The notes under the pieces were generated by a model, which made no database searches, was not told where the DNA came from, and saw only the letters and a list, made by a program, of their open reading frames with translations. This document shows, piece after piece, positions 41,530 through 53,011 of a stretch of DNA of 64,000 nt. This DNA comes from Paracoccus sulfuroxidans (GTDB lineage: Bacteria; Pseudomonadota; Alphaproteobacteria; Rhodobacterales; Rhodobacteraceae). Position numbers and translations under genes: made by a program. Numbering within the stretch: the stretch's first letter is position 1; the number at the start of each line of letters is the position of its first letter. The stretch lies in contig NZ_VLKU01000004.1 of the NCBI RefSeq assembly GCF_007830335.1, forward strand, positions 1-64,000. The letters run 5' to 3'.

Positions 41530-44496
41530 TCAGTCCTTGATGGTGGTCGCGTCGTTGACCAGCGCGTCCTGTTCGGCCTTGTGGCGCGAGGCAAGGCCCG
41601 TTGCCGGAGAAGCCGCCGCCGCCCGTCCGACATAGCGCGGGCGGGTGTGATCGGCGCCGATATGGTTCAGCACCCATTCCAGGTTCGGCTCGACAAAGCT
41701 CCAGCCGCCCTGGTTCTTGGGCTCTTCCTGACACCAGACGATTTCGGCCTTCTTGAAGCGCTCCAGCTCGCGGACCATCGACTGGGCCGGGAAGGGATAG
41801 AACTGCTCAAGACGCAGGATATAGACATCGTCCGCACCAGCCGCGTTCCGCGCCTGCAAGAGGTCATAATAGACCTTGCCCGAGCAGATCACGACACGCT
41901 TGATCTTGTCGTCGGGCTGCAGTTTGAAGTCCGACTTGCCGCGTTCGGCATCATCCTGCAGCACGCGGTGGAAGCTGGAACCGGTGGTGAACTCATCAGC
42001 CGAAGAGACCGCCAGCGGGTGACGCAGCAGCGACTTCGGCGTCATCAGGATCAGCGGCTTGCGGAAGTTCCGCTTCAGCTGGCGACGCAGGATGTGGAAA
42101 TAGTTGGCGGGGGTCGAGCAGTTGGCGACGATCCAGTTATCCTCGGCGCAGCCCTGCAGCCAGCGCTCCAGCCGGGCCGAGCTGTGCTCGGGGCCCTGAC
42201 CTTCATAGCCATGCGGCAGCAGGCAGACGAGGCCCGACATGCGCAGCCATTTCTTTTCGCCCGAGCTGATGAACTGGTCGAACATGATCTGCGCGCCGTT
42301 GGCGAAGTCGCCGAACTGGGCTTCCCACAGGGTCAGCGTGTTGGGTTCGGACAGCGAATAGCCGTATTCGAAGCCCAGCACCGCATATTCCGACAGCATC
42401 GAGTCGATGACCTCGTAGCGGGCCTGACCGCTGCGGATGTGGTTCAGCGGATAGTAACGCTCTTCCGTGGTCTGGTCGGTGAAGGCCGAGTGGCGCTGCG
42501 AGAAGGTGCCGCGCGTCGAATCCTGACCGGCCAGACGGACCGGATGCCCCTCGGTCAGCAGAGAGCCGAAGGCCAGCGCCTCGCCCGTGGCCCAGTCGAA
42601 GCCCTGTCCGGTGTCGAACATCTTCGACTTCGTCTCCAGCAGGCGACCGACGGTCTTGTGCAGATCCAGATCCGCCGGATGCTTGACCAGCGCCTTGCCG
42701 ATATCGGCCATGGTCTCGGGCGAGATGGCGGTTTCGCCGCGGTTGTATTCCTCGGGCTCGATCGTCAGGCCCGACCACTTGCCGTCCAGCCAGTCGGCCT
42801 TGTTCGGCTTGAAGTTCTTGCCCGCCTCGAATTCCTCGTTCAGCAGCGCCTGGAAGGCGGCCTTCATTTCCTCGATCTCGCCCTCGGGGACCAGACCGTC
42901 GGCGACGAGGCGTTCGGTGTAAAGCTGCAGCGTGGTCTTGTGGCCCTTGATGCTTTTGTACATCGCCGGGTTGGTGAACATCGGCTCATCGCCTTCGTTG
43001 TGACCGAAGCGGCGATAGCAGAAGATGTCGATGACCACGTCCTTGTGGAACTTCTGGCGGAACTCGGTCGCGACGCGCGCGGCATGGACCACGGCCTCGG
43101 GGTCGTCGCCGTTCACGTGGAAGATCGGCGCTTCCACCATCAGCGCGATATCCGTGGGATAAGGCGAGGTGCGCGAGAAGCTGGGCGCGGTGGTGAAGCC
43201 GATCTGGTTGTTCACGATGATATGGATCGTGCCACCCGTGCGATGGCCCTTGATGCCCGAAAGCTGCAGACATTCCGCCACGATGCCCTGACCGGCGAAG
43301 GCCGCGTCACCATGCAGCAGCACCGGCAGAACGGCGGTCCGCAGATCGGTGTCGTTCATCTGGTCCTGCTTGGCGCGGACCTTGCCCAGCACGACCGGGT
43401 TCACCGCTTCGAGGTGGGAGGGGTTCGCGGTCAGCGACAGGTGCACGGTGTTCGAATCGAACGTCCGGTCGGAGGAGGCGCCAAGGTGGTATTTCACGTC
43501 GCCTGAGCCGTCCACATCCTCGGGCTTGTAGCTGCCGCCCTGGAATTCGTGGAAGATCGCGCGGTAGGGCTTGCCCATCACATTGGCGAGCACCGACAGG
43601 CGGCCCCGGTGGGGCATGCCGATGGCGACTTCCTTCACCCCAAGCGCGCCACCGCGCTTGATGATCTGTTCCATCGCCGGGATCAGCGCCTCGGCACCGT
43701 CAAGGCCGAAGCGCTTGGTGCCCATGTATTTGACATGCAGGAACTTTTCGTAGCCCTCGGCTTCGACCAGCTTGTTCAGGATGGCGCGGCGGCCTTCGCG
43801 GGTGAAGGCGATTTCCTTGCCGTAACCCTCGATCCGCTCTTTCAGCCACGAGGCCTGCTCGGGGTCCGAGATATGCATGTATTGCAGCGCGAAGGTGCCG
43901 CAATAGGTCTGCTCCATCAGCTGCACGATCTGACGGATCGAGGCGATCTGCAGGCCCAATACGTTGTCGATGAAGATCGGGCGGTCCAGATCGCCGGGGC
44001 CGAAACCATAGGTCGCGGGGTCCAGCTCGCCATGATCGGGCGCGTCGCGCAGGCGCAGCGGGTCGAGGTTGGCGTGCAGGTGACCCCGGATCCGGTAGGC
44101 GCGGATCAGCATGATGGCGCGGACGCTGTCCAGCACCGCACGCTTCAGCTGGTCGTCGGTCAGGGCGATGCCCTTCGCTTCGGCCTTGGCGGCGATCTTG
44201 TCCAGCGCCGCGCTGGCCTCGGTCTTGGTCGACATCGGCCATTCGCCGGTCAGCGCCGAGGTGGTCTCATCCGAGGGGACCGGCGGCCAATCCTTGCGCT
44301 GCCAGCTTGCGCCCTGCGCTTCGCGGGTGACGACGGCTTCCTCGTCGCCAAGGCTGCTGAAAAAGCTGTCCCAGGCCGCATCCACCGCCGAGGGGTCCTT
44401 GGCCCATTGGCCATAGAGCTGCTCGACATAGGCGGCGTTCTGACCCTGCAGGAAGCTCGAGTCGCGGAAGGCGGAGTTGGGGGATTGATCGTTCAT
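41530..44496 (-). CDS. sucA: 2-oxoglutarate dehydrogenase E1 component
   Basis: The 988-residue enzyme decarboxylates 2-oxoglutarate with thiamine diphosphate. Recognisable blocks are the N-terminal FLQGQNAAYVEQLYGQWAKD, the region GMPHRGRLSVLANVMGKPYR (near residue 295), the ThDP/Mg site with LLHGDAAFAGQGIVAEC (near 391) and the later GHNEGDEPMFTNP. It is about 50 residues longer than the E. coli protein. It lies in the suc cluster, minus strand, upstream of sucB with a three-base gap. Confidence 0.96.
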   Translation of the reverse strand: MNDQSPNSAFRDSSFLQGQNAAYVEQLYGQWAKDPSAVDAAWDSFFSSLGDEEAVVTREAQGASWQRKDWPPVPSDETTSALTGEWPMSTKTEASAALDKIAAKAEAKGIALTDDQLKRAVLDSVRAIMLIRAYRIRGHLHANLDPLRLRDAPDHGELDPATYGFGPGDLDRPIFIDNVLGLQIASIRQIVQLMEQTYCGTFALQYMHISDPEQASWLKERIEGYGKEIAFTREGRRAILNKLVEAEGYEKFLHVKYMGTKRFGLDGAEALIPAMEQIIKRGGALGVKEVAIGMPHRGRLSVLANVMGKPYRAIFHEFQGGSYKPEDVDGSGDVKYHLGASSDRTFDSNTVHLSLTANPSHLEAVNPVVLGKVRAKQDQMNDTDLRTAVLPVLLHGDAAFAGQGIVAECLQLSGIKGHRTGGTIHIIVNNQIGFTTAPSFSRTSPYPTDIALMVEAPIFHVNGDDPEAVVHAARVATEFRQKFHKDVVIDIFCYRRFGHNEGDEPMFTNPAMYKSIKGHKTTLQLYTERLVADGLVPEGEIEEMKAAFQALLNEEFEAGKNFKPNKADWLDGKWSGLTIEPEEYNRGETAISPETMADIGKALVKHPADLDLHKTVGRLLETKSKMFDTGQGFDWATGEALAFGSLLTEGHPVRLAGQDSTRGTFSQRHSAFTDQTTEERYYPLNHIRSGQARYEVIDSMLSEYAVLGFEYGYSLSEPNTLTLWEAQFGDFANGAQIMFDQFISSGEKKWLRMSGLVCLLPHGYEGQGPEHSSARLERWLQGCAEDNWIVANCSTPANYFHILRRQLKRNFRKPLILMTPKSLLRHPLAVSSADEFTTGSSFHRVLQDDAERGKSDFKLQPDDKIKRVVICSGKVYYDLLQARNAAGADDVYILRLEQFYPFPAQSMVRELERFKKAEIVWCQEEPKNQGGWSFVEPNLEWVLNHIGADHTRPRYVGRAAAASPATGLASRHKAEQDALVNDATTIKD

Positions 44497-44628
44497 GGTT
44501 CAAACGTCCAGTTCGGTACAGACGGCGATGATCGCGGGATGAGGCAGGTCGGCGACATGCTGGCCTGCAGCGGGAAGAAAGCGGGGTATGCGTAGGAATG
44601 ATGCGGAAGGGATCAAGGTTTCGGCTCC

Positions 44629-44967
44629 TCACGCACAGATGATGTCGATTTTGCGCGCGCCGGGATCGTCGAAGGGCTCGGCCAGCGGCTGAACCTCGAT
44701 CCGCACGGGGCGTTTGCGCTCCAGCCCGCACAACGCCGAGGCGGCGTGCTGGTCGGCCCCGTTGGGCGCGCGTTCGGGGTGATAGATCAACCGCCAGCCC
44801 GCGTCGTTGCGGTTGACGGTGCGCACGGCCTGCTGGGGAAGGCGGGTCGCCTCGTGCAGGTTCGTGCGGGCGGGAACGCCGCCGCGCAGGATATCCTCGG
44901 TCGGCGCGCGCCCGCAGGCGGTCAGCGCCAAGGCGATGCCCAGAAGCAGGGTGGTCCGGCCAGCCAT
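44629..44967 (-). CDS. Small lipoprotein between sucD and sucA
   Basis: The 112-residue product starts at ATG 44967 with a lipoprotein signal (MAGRTTLLLGIALALTACGR, lipobox LTAC). The mature part is Arg- and Pro-rich with no recognised domain. An earlier start at 45048 would bury the signal, so 44967 is chosen. It lies 132 bases before sucA and 148 after sucD. Its presence in the suc cluster is typical of the gene insertions seen across this block. Confidence 0.65.
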   Translation of the reverse strand: MAGRTTLLLGIALALTACGRAPTEDILRGGVPARTNLHEATRLPQQAVRTVNRNDAGWRLIYHPERAPNGADQHAASALCGLERKRPVRIEVQPLAEPFDDPGARKIDIICA

Positions 44968-45070
44968 GCGGCGGAGGGGCAGAAGGGGCCCGTCACCGTC
45001 GGCAGGGGCGGAGGCTGCAAGCTGAAGTCTGATGCCGTCGACAAACACTTCATGAACCCGCGGTTAAACT

Positions 45071-45102
45071 GTCGCAGTCCCAAGGTAGGTAGGGACTGCG
45101 AC
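45071..45102 (-). terminator. Hairpin after sucD
   Basis: GTCGCAGTCCC (45071-45081) pairs perfectly with GGGACTGCGAC (45092-45102), with a 10-base loop, just downstream of the sucD stop. The T-rich tail on the minus strand is short (AGTTTAA), so it may attenuate transcription or protect the mRNA end rather than stop it fully. Confidence 0.65.
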
Positions 45103-45115
45103 TAAGTCAAAAGTC

Positions 45116-46000
45116 TTACTTGCCGATGGCTTTCAGCACGGCCTCGCCCAGACCGGCGGGGCTGTCGGCAACGATGATCCCGGCCTTCTTCATGGCCTCG
45201 ATCTTCGATTCCGCGTCACCCTTGCCGCCCGAGACGATGGCACCGGCATGGCCCATGCGGCGACCCGGAGGAGCGGTGCGGCCGGCGATGAAGCCGGCGG
45301 TGGGCTTCCAGTTGCCCTTTTTCTTCTGCTCGGCCAGGAATTCGGCGGCCTCTTCTTCGGCCGAACCACCGATTTCACCGATCATGATGATCGAGGTGGT
45401 TTCCGGATCGTCAAGGAACAGCTTCAGCACGTCGATGTGCTCCATCCCCTTGATCGGGTCGCCGCCGATGCCGACTGCCGAGGACTGGCCAAGGCCCACA
45501 TCCGAGGTCTGCTTCACGGCTTCATAGGTCAGCGTGCCCGAGCGCGAGACGACGCCCACCGAACCACGGCGGAAGATCGAGCCCGGCATGATGCCGATCT
45601 TGCATTCGTCCGGCGTCATGATGCCGGGGCAGTTCGGGCCGATCAGACGCGAATTGCTGTCCAAGAGCGCGCGCTTGACGCGCATCATGTCCAGAACCGG
45701 AATGCCTTCGGTGATCGCGACGATCAGCGGGATCTCGGCGTCGATGGCTTCCAGGATCGAGTCGGCCGCGAAGGGCGGCGGCACATAGATCACGGTCGCA
45801 TTGGCGCCGGTTTTCGCCACGGCTTCGTGGGCCGAGTTGAAGACCGGCAGGCCCAGATGCTCGGATCCGCCTTTGCCGGGCGTCACGCCGCCGACCATCT
45901 TGGTGCCGTAAGCGATTGCCTGTTCGGTGTGGAACGTCCCCTGCGAGCCGGTAATGCCCTGACAGATGACTTTGGTGTTTTTATCTACGAGAACAGCCAC
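45116..46000 (-). CDS. sucD: Succinyl-CoA synthetase alpha subunit
   Basis: The 294-residue protein makes succinate and ATP or GTP from succinyl-CoA. It has the N-terminal CoA site [18 protein letters not shown] (near residue 12), [17 protein letters not shown], and the phosphohistidine loop [17 protein letters not shown] (near 254). The length matches other SucD proteins (about 290). It is separated from sucC by a short secreted-protein gene. Confidence 0.95.
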   Translation of the reverse strand: MAVLVDKNTKVICQGITGSQGTFHTEQAIAYGTKMVGGVTPGKGGSEHLGLPVFNSAHEAVAKTGANATVIYVPPPFAADSILEAIDAEIPLIVAITEGIPVLDMMRVKRALLDSNSRLIGPNCPGIMTPDECKIGIMPGSIFRRGSVGVVSRSGTLTYEAVKQTSDVGLGQSSAVGIGGDPIKGMEHIDVLKLFLDDPETTSIIMIGEIGGSAEEEAAEFLAEQKKKGNWKPTAGFIAGRTAPPGRRMGHAGAIVSGGKGDAESKIEAMKKAGIIVADSPAGLGEAVLKAIGK

Positions 46001-46043
46001 TTGGGCCTCCTTGGATATATGTTTCTCGTCTGGCCGCGGCGCA

Positions 46044-46621
46044 TCAGGGCGCGGCTCGGTATTTTTCTATGGCGACGGTGGCGACGTTGTCGGCCGACTG
46101 GACAGAGACGCTGGCGGTCGGCGGAAAATCGGCATTGGTCAGCACCTCCGAGCGCATCTGACCTTCCGAACCGCTGCTCAGCAGGGCAGGACCGCCGCCG
46201 ATGCCACCGATCCGCACGGGATCGGTGCCGATCAGGGTCAGCGCCCCGGCGGTCGCGGCATCATGCACCTCGTCCCGCAGCTCTGAGGGCACTGAGCGTC
46301 CGCTCAGCATAATCACGCAACTCGCATGAATGCCGCCGGGCAGCTTGACGGCCGTCACGGTCATGATGCCGAAAACGTCCTCTGCCGCATCGGGGATGGC
46401 GCTGGTCGCTGTCACGATATTGCCGTCCGTCGTGGTCATGACCGTGGATTGGCCGTCAGCGGCCGCACCCAGGGTCAGAACCCTGGCCGGGTCCGAGAGG
46501 GCCGCATCGCAATCGGCATAAAGCTTGTCGACAAGCTTCTTGCCCGTGCCGTCGGCCGCCTGAGCCGTCGAGGCCCCTGCAGTCAGCAGCAGGATCGCTG
46601 CGATTTGGCCCGCCCGCCGCA

Positions 46622-46622
<1 letters not shown>
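46044..46622 (-). CDS. Secreted protein between sucC and sucD
   Basis: The 192-residue product has a signal peptide (residues about 1-22, [20 protein letters not shown]). In the mature part, Cys residues in YADCDAALS and HASCVIML could form a disulfide. No domain is recognised. The ATG (46620-46622) shares one base with the sucC stop, so it is translated with the synthetase. Its function is unknown; it may be a periplasmic factor. Confidence 0.6.
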
Positions 46623-47815
<1,193 letters not shown>

Positions 47816-47920
47816 GAGCAATTCCCCGCTAATTCGGTTGGCGGCGTTCTGGCACATTGCGGCCAGCCCATGAAGCGTTATGACGCCTTTGTCACCGGAA
47901 ACAGCGCTGTTTTGCCGTTT

Positions 47921-47951
47921 TGTGATCGCAACCTCGAAGGGTGTGATCACA
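47921..47951 (-). promoter_or_regulatory. Paired TGTGATCACA palindromes upstream of sucC
   Basis: Two sites, TGTGATCACA (47942-47951) and TGTGATCGCA (47921-47930), have centres 21 bp apart. In the direction of transcription the perfect site comes first, followed by the one-mismatch site and then the A-rich sequence CACAAAACGGCAAAAC. A pair with the same spacing, order and downstream bases lies before sdhC. The half-site TGTGA resembles CRP/FNR half-sites but without their 6-bp spacer, so a different dimeric regulator (for example of the GntR type) is more likely. Confidence 0.75.
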
Positions 47952-48108
47952 AACCTGCCCGGACGCCTGTCGGGGCTTCGAACGGCTTATATGACCGTTA
48001 GAGCTAACGTTGGGTCATCGATTCTTGTCGGGCAGGAAATGCTGGCGCATTTTTATTGCACGGTGCTAAGCAGGGCGCACAGCGAAATTCAGTGATGCGA
48101 GTGGGCCG

Positions 48109-50970
48109 ATGGCAAATATTACGGGAACCGCAGGTAACGACAATCTGGTGGGCTTTCCAGAAGCGGATCAGATCTATGGACTGGCGGGCAACGACTCGAT
48201 TACCGGGGGCGGCGGGAATGACCTGCTGGACGGTGGTTCAGGCGACGATACCTTCTATATCGGTGGCAATAACTTCGGCCTGGACACATTCCGCGGCGGT
48301 GAAGGTTATGACACGATCTGGATCAACGCGAACATCAGCGTCCAGAATTTCCAGCTGACCACGGCGAATGTCAGCGGCGTCGAGGTGCTGCGTTTCGGCA
48401 TCGGAAACTATCTGACCGGCACGAACGGCAATGATGTGTTCAACATCAGCGGCGTCGGCTCGGTCTATAACTATAACCGCATCGAGATGAACGAGGGGAA
48501 TGACCTCTTCACCGGCCATGCGGGCAACGACTATGTCAACGGCGGCGCGGGCAATGACACGCTGAACGGGCTGGCAGGCAATGACGAGCTGCGCGGCGGC
48601 AGCGGCAACGACCTGCTGAACGGCGGCTCGGGCGACGATTACTTCTATATCGGCGGCAATGACATCGGCCGCGATACGTTCCAGGGCGGTGACGGAAACG
48701 ACACGATCTGGATCGAGTCGAACATCAGCGTGCAGAACTTCCAGATGACCACGGCGAATGTCGCAGGGATCGAGACGCTGCGCTTCGGCATCGGCAACTA
48801 TCTGAGCGGCACGAACGGCAATGATGTGTTCAACATCAGCGGCATCAACTCGATCTATAACTATAACCGCATCGAGATGAACGAGGGGAACGACCTCTTC
48901 ACCGGCCATGCAGGCAACGACTATGTCAACGGCGGTGCGGGCAATGACACGCTGAACGGGCTTGCGGGCAATGACGAGCTGCGCGGCGGCGGCGGCAACG
49001 ACCTGCTGAATGGCGGCTCGGGCGACGATTACTTCTATATCGGTGGCAATGACATCGGCCGCGATACCTTCGCCGGTGGCGATGGGAATGACACGATCTG
49101 GATCGAGTCGAACATCAACGTGCAGAACTTCCAGCTGACCTCGGCCAATGTCGCGAGCATCGAGGTGCTGCGCTTCGGCATTGGCAACTATCTGGGCGGG
49201 ACCAACGGCAATGATGTGTTCAACATCAGCGGCGTCGGCTCGGTCTACAATTACAACACCATCGAGTTGCTGGAAGGGCATGACAGCTTCACCGGCCATG
49301 CGGGCAACGACTATGTCGACAGCGGCGCCGGTAACGACACGCTGGTCGGCGGTGCGGGCGATGACCGCCTGAACGGCGGCACCGGCATTGATACCGTGAC
49401 CTATCTGGATGCGGGCGCGGGCGTCACCGTCAACCTGGGCATCACCAATGCGCAGGTCATCGGCGGCGGGCGCGGCAGCGATACGCTGACCTCGATCGAG
49501 AACGTGACCGGCTCGAACCACGCCGACCGCCTGACGGGCAATGCCGTCGCCAACCTGCTGCTGGGCGGCATGGGCAATGACACGCTGACCGGCGGCGCGG
49601 GCAACGACACGCTGAACGGCGGCATGGGAATGGATACCGCCGCCTATGCGGGTGCGACGGCGGGTGTCAGCGTCAATCTGGCGCTGACCGGGCCGCAGGT
49701 CATCGGGGCGGGTCTGGGCGCCGACGTGCTGATCGCCATCGAAAGCGTGATCGGTTCAGCCTATGCAGACACGCTGTCGGGCAATGCGTTGGCGAACGCT
49801 CTGGAGGGCGGCGGGGGCAATGACTCGCTGAACGGGCTTTACGGCAATGACACGCTGCTGGGTGGTGCGGGCATTGACACGCTGAACGGCGGCCTCGGCG
49901 ACGATGTCATCAACGGCGGCGAGGGTGTCGATACGGCCATCTTTGCCGGAGGCACGAACTTTACCGTCAATCTGGGCGTGACCGGCCGTCAGAACACCGG
50001 GCAGGGCAGCGACCAGATTGTCGGGATCGAGAACCTGATCGGCGGCACGGGCAATGATGCCTTCACCGGCAATGGCCTTGCGAACCTGCTGAACGGTCAG
50101 GCGGGCAATGACACCCTGTTGGGTCTGGGCGGCAATGACACGCTGGTCGGCGGCCTTGGCAATGACCTGATGGACGGCGGGGCCGGGGTCGATACGATCC
50201 TGTTCTCGGGCGCGGCCAATGGCATCCGCGTCAACCTGAACCTCAGCACCGTGCAGGCCACGGGGCAGGGCAATGACATCATCCGTGGCGTCGAGAACCT
50301 GACCGGCAGTGCCTTCAACGACGTCTTCACCGGCACTGCCGCCAACAACCTGCTGATCGGCAATGGCGGCAACGATTCGCTGGCGGGCATGGGCGGCAAC
50401 GACACGCTGGACGGCGGTTTGGGCAATGACACGCTGGACGGCGGCGCGGGCATCGACACGCTGATCTTCTCGGGCGCGGGGGCGGTGCGGGTCAATCTGG
50501 CGCAGACCACGGCCCAGAACACCGGCATGGGCATCGATGTGCTGCGCGGGTTCGAGAATGTCGTCTCGGGCAATGGTGCGGACCTGCTACGCGGCAACAC
50601 GCTGGCCAACACCCTGAACTCGGGCGGCGGCAATGACATGCTGTACGGCGGCCTTGGCAACGACACGCTGCTGGCGGGCGCAGGCGACGACTTCCTGTGG
50701 GGCGAGGGTGGCAATGACATCCTGACCGGCGGCCTTGGCGTGGATCGCTTCGCCTTCGACGCGAACAATGGCAACGACCGCGTCACCGACTTCCAGGACG
50801 GGATCGACCGCGTCGTTATCCGCACGGGGGCCGAGAACTTCAGCCAGGTGAACGTCACCTATGATCCGAACAACTACTCGAACACGGTCCTGACCTTCGG
50901 CGGCACCACGGTGACGCTGGTGGGCGTGTCCTACTGGAACATCACGGCCTCGGATTTCGAGTTCATCTGA
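48109..50970 (+). CDS. Large RTX repeat protein with three 390-bp tandem repeats
   Basis: The 953-residue product is almost all Ca2+-binding RTX repeats (GGAGNDTLNGL and like units) and intervening beta segments. There is no recognised enzyme domain and no Sec signal; the C-terminal FAFDANNGNDRVTDFQDG to the end is a typical type I secretion region. Residues 25-414 consist of three near-identical 130-residue units with conserved FGIGNYL and GNDVFNISG. The gene is on the plus strand between mdh and sucC, both minus, with a terminator after it. It is likely a secreted or surface protein, perhaps adhesive; no T1SS transporter gene is seen in the window. Confidence 0.85.
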   Translation: MANITGTAGNDNLVGFPEADQIYGLAGNDSITGGGGNDLLDGGSGDDTFYIGGNNFGLDTFRGGEGYDTIWINANISVQNFQLTTANVSGVEVLRFGIGNYLTGTNGNDVFNISGVGSVYNYNRIEMNEGNDLFTGHAGNDYVNGGAGNDTLNGLAGNDELRGGSGNDLLNGGSGDDYFYIGGNDIGRDTFQGGDGNDTIWIESNISVQNFQMTTANVAGIETLRFGIGNYLSGTNGNDVFNISGINSIYNYNRIEMNEGNDLFTGHAGNDYVNGGAGNDTLNGLAGNDELRGGGGNDLLNGGSGDDYFYIGGNDIGRDTFAGGDGNDTIWIESNINVQNFQLTSANVASIEVLRFGIGNYLGGTNGNDVFNISGVGSVYNYNTIELLEGHDSFTGHAGNDYVDSGAGNDTLVGGAGDDRLNGGTGIDTVTYLDAGAGVTVNLGITNAQVIGGGRGSDTLTSIENVTGSNHADRLTGNAVANLLLGGMGNDTLTGGAGNDTLNGGMGMDTAAYAGATAGVSVNLALTGPQVIGAGLGADVLIAIESVIGSAYADTLSGNALANALEGGGGNDSLNGLYGNDTLLGGAGIDTLNGGLGDDVINGGEGVDTAIFAGGTNFTVNLGVTGRQNTGQGSDQIVGIENLIGGTGNDAFTGNGLANLLNGQAGNDTLLGLGGNDTLVGGLGNDLMDGGAGVDTILFSGAANGIRVNLNLSTVQATGQGNDIIRGVENLTGSAFNDVFTGTAANNLLIGNGGNDSLAGMGGNDTLDGGLGNDTLDGGAGIDTLIFSGAGAVRVNLAQTTAQNTGMGIDVLRGFENVVSGNGADLLRGNTLANTLNSGGGNDMLYGGLGNDTLLAGAGDDFLWGEGGNDILTGGLGVDRFAFDANNGNDRVTDFQDGIDRVVIRTGAENFSQVNVTYDPNNYSNTVLTFGGTTVTLVGVSYWNITASDFEFI
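48181..49350 (+). repeat. Three tandem 390-bp direct repeats within the RTX gene
   Basis: Matching points recur exactly 390 bp apart: CGTTTCGGCATCGG at 48391, then CGCTTCGGCAT at 48781 and 49171; ACCTGCTGGA or ACCTGCTGAA at 48221, 48611 and 49001. The units (about 48181-48570, 48571-48960, 48961-49350) encode 130 residues each and are similar at the nucleotide level too, which suggests fairly recent duplication and possible length variation between strains. Confidence 0.85.
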
Positions 50971-50984
50971 TCCAGCCGCAACGG

Positions 50985-51019
50985 AAAGCCCCCGGAAGAG
51001 CGATCTTCCGGGGGCTTTT
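50985..51019. terminator. Strong bidirectional terminator between RTX gene and mdh
   Basis: AAAGCCCCCGGAAGA (50985-50999) pairs perfectly with TCTTCCGGGGGCTTT (51004-51018), a 15-bp stem with a 4-base loop, and T or A runs outside. It ends both the RTX transcript and the mdh transcript. Confidence 0.9.
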
Positions 51020-51040
51020 CTATCTCTTGTCAGCTGTGGC

Positions 51041-52048
<1,008 letters not shown>

Positions 52049-52175
52049 TTAGCACGAGAATCGCAAGTCTCGGCGGCACGGCACCCAAAATGAGACCGCT
52101 ATCAGTCGCCTGCATTGCATGCCGGACGCAGTTGGCATAGGCGGGCAGGGGTATCAAGCAAGCTGGACGGCGCAG

Positions 52176-52916
52176 ATGGATCTGGGCACGACGGGCTGGA
52201 TCCTGGGGGCGATTGCCGCCTTCGCGGTCGGGCTGGCAAAGGGCGGACTGTCGATGGTGGGCGTGATCGCCGTGCCGCTGATGGCGCTGAAGGTGCCTCC
52301 GGTGCAGGCGGCGGGGATCTTGCTGCCGGTCTATATCCTCTCGGACATCGGTGGGCTGATCGCCTTTCGCAAGGATTTTGACCGCAATGTGCTGGTCAAG
52401 CTGCTGCCGGGCGCGGTCTCGGGCATTCTGCTGGGCTGGGCCACGGCGCATCTGGTCAGCGAAAGCACGGTCGAGCTGATCGTCGGCGTCATTGGCCTTG
52501 CCTTCGGCCTGAACGCGCTGCTGCGCCGCAACGGCATGCAAGAGGCGAAGTCGCCCCAATGGGGCCCGGGCACGTTCTGGGGCGTGATCGCGGGCTATAC
52601 CAGCTTCGTCGCCCATGCGGGCGCGCCGCCCTATCAGGTCTATGCCCAGCCGCTGCGCATGTCGGCGATGACCTATGCCGGGACGACGACGATCTTTTTC
52701 GCCATCTGCAACATCATCAAGCTGGGCCCCTATGCGCTGCTGGGCCAGCTTTCGGCCCAGAACATGACCGTCGCCGCGATCCTGACAGTGCCCGCGATCC
52801 TTGGGGTGATCTGCGGGCTCTGGTTGGTCAAGCGCATGTCTCAGGCCGTCTTTTACCGCTTCATCACCTGGGCCTTGATCCTCGTTTCGCTGCGGCTGAT
52901 CTGGGCGGGCCTATAG
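52176..52916 (+). CDS. TauE/SafE (TSUP) family transporter
   Basis: The 246-residue protein has about eight membrane spans and the two repeated TSUP halves, with a typical GLAKGGLSMVGVIAVPLMAL (near residue 21) and GVIAGYTSFVAHAGAPPYQV (near 145). These export sulfite, sulfoacetate or other small organic sulfonates or organic acids; the substrate is unknown. The start at 52176 is chosen so the first span is N-terminal; an upstream ATG at 52119 adds 19 residues. It stands between mdh and the CitE-like gene. Confidence 0.8.
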   Translation: MDLGTTGWILGAIAAFAVGLAKGGLSMVGVIAVPLMALKVPPVQAAGILLPVYILSDIGGLIAFRKDFDRNVLVKLLPGAVSGILLGWATAHLVSESTVELIVGVIGLAFGLNALLRRNGMQEAKSPQWGPGTFWGVIAGYTSFVAHAGAPPYQVYAQPLRMSAMTYAGTTTIFFAICNIIKLGPYALLGQLSAQNMTVAAILTVPAILGVICGLWLVKRMSQAVFYRFITWALILVSLRLIWAGL

Positions 52917-53011
52917 CAACGGCAGGTATTTGCCGCGGTGCGGCGAAACAGAGCTTGCGATTCGGTTCTGATTTATGCAGTTTTGCGCAACATTGTTTCG
53001 TGAGGATTCTG

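Noticed and set aside
39895..43506. Very long plus-strand open frame opposite sucB and sucA
   Set aside because: It is a shadow of strongly GC3-biased genes on the minus strand. It has no ribosome site and the residues are low-complexity His/Arg/Gly-rich.
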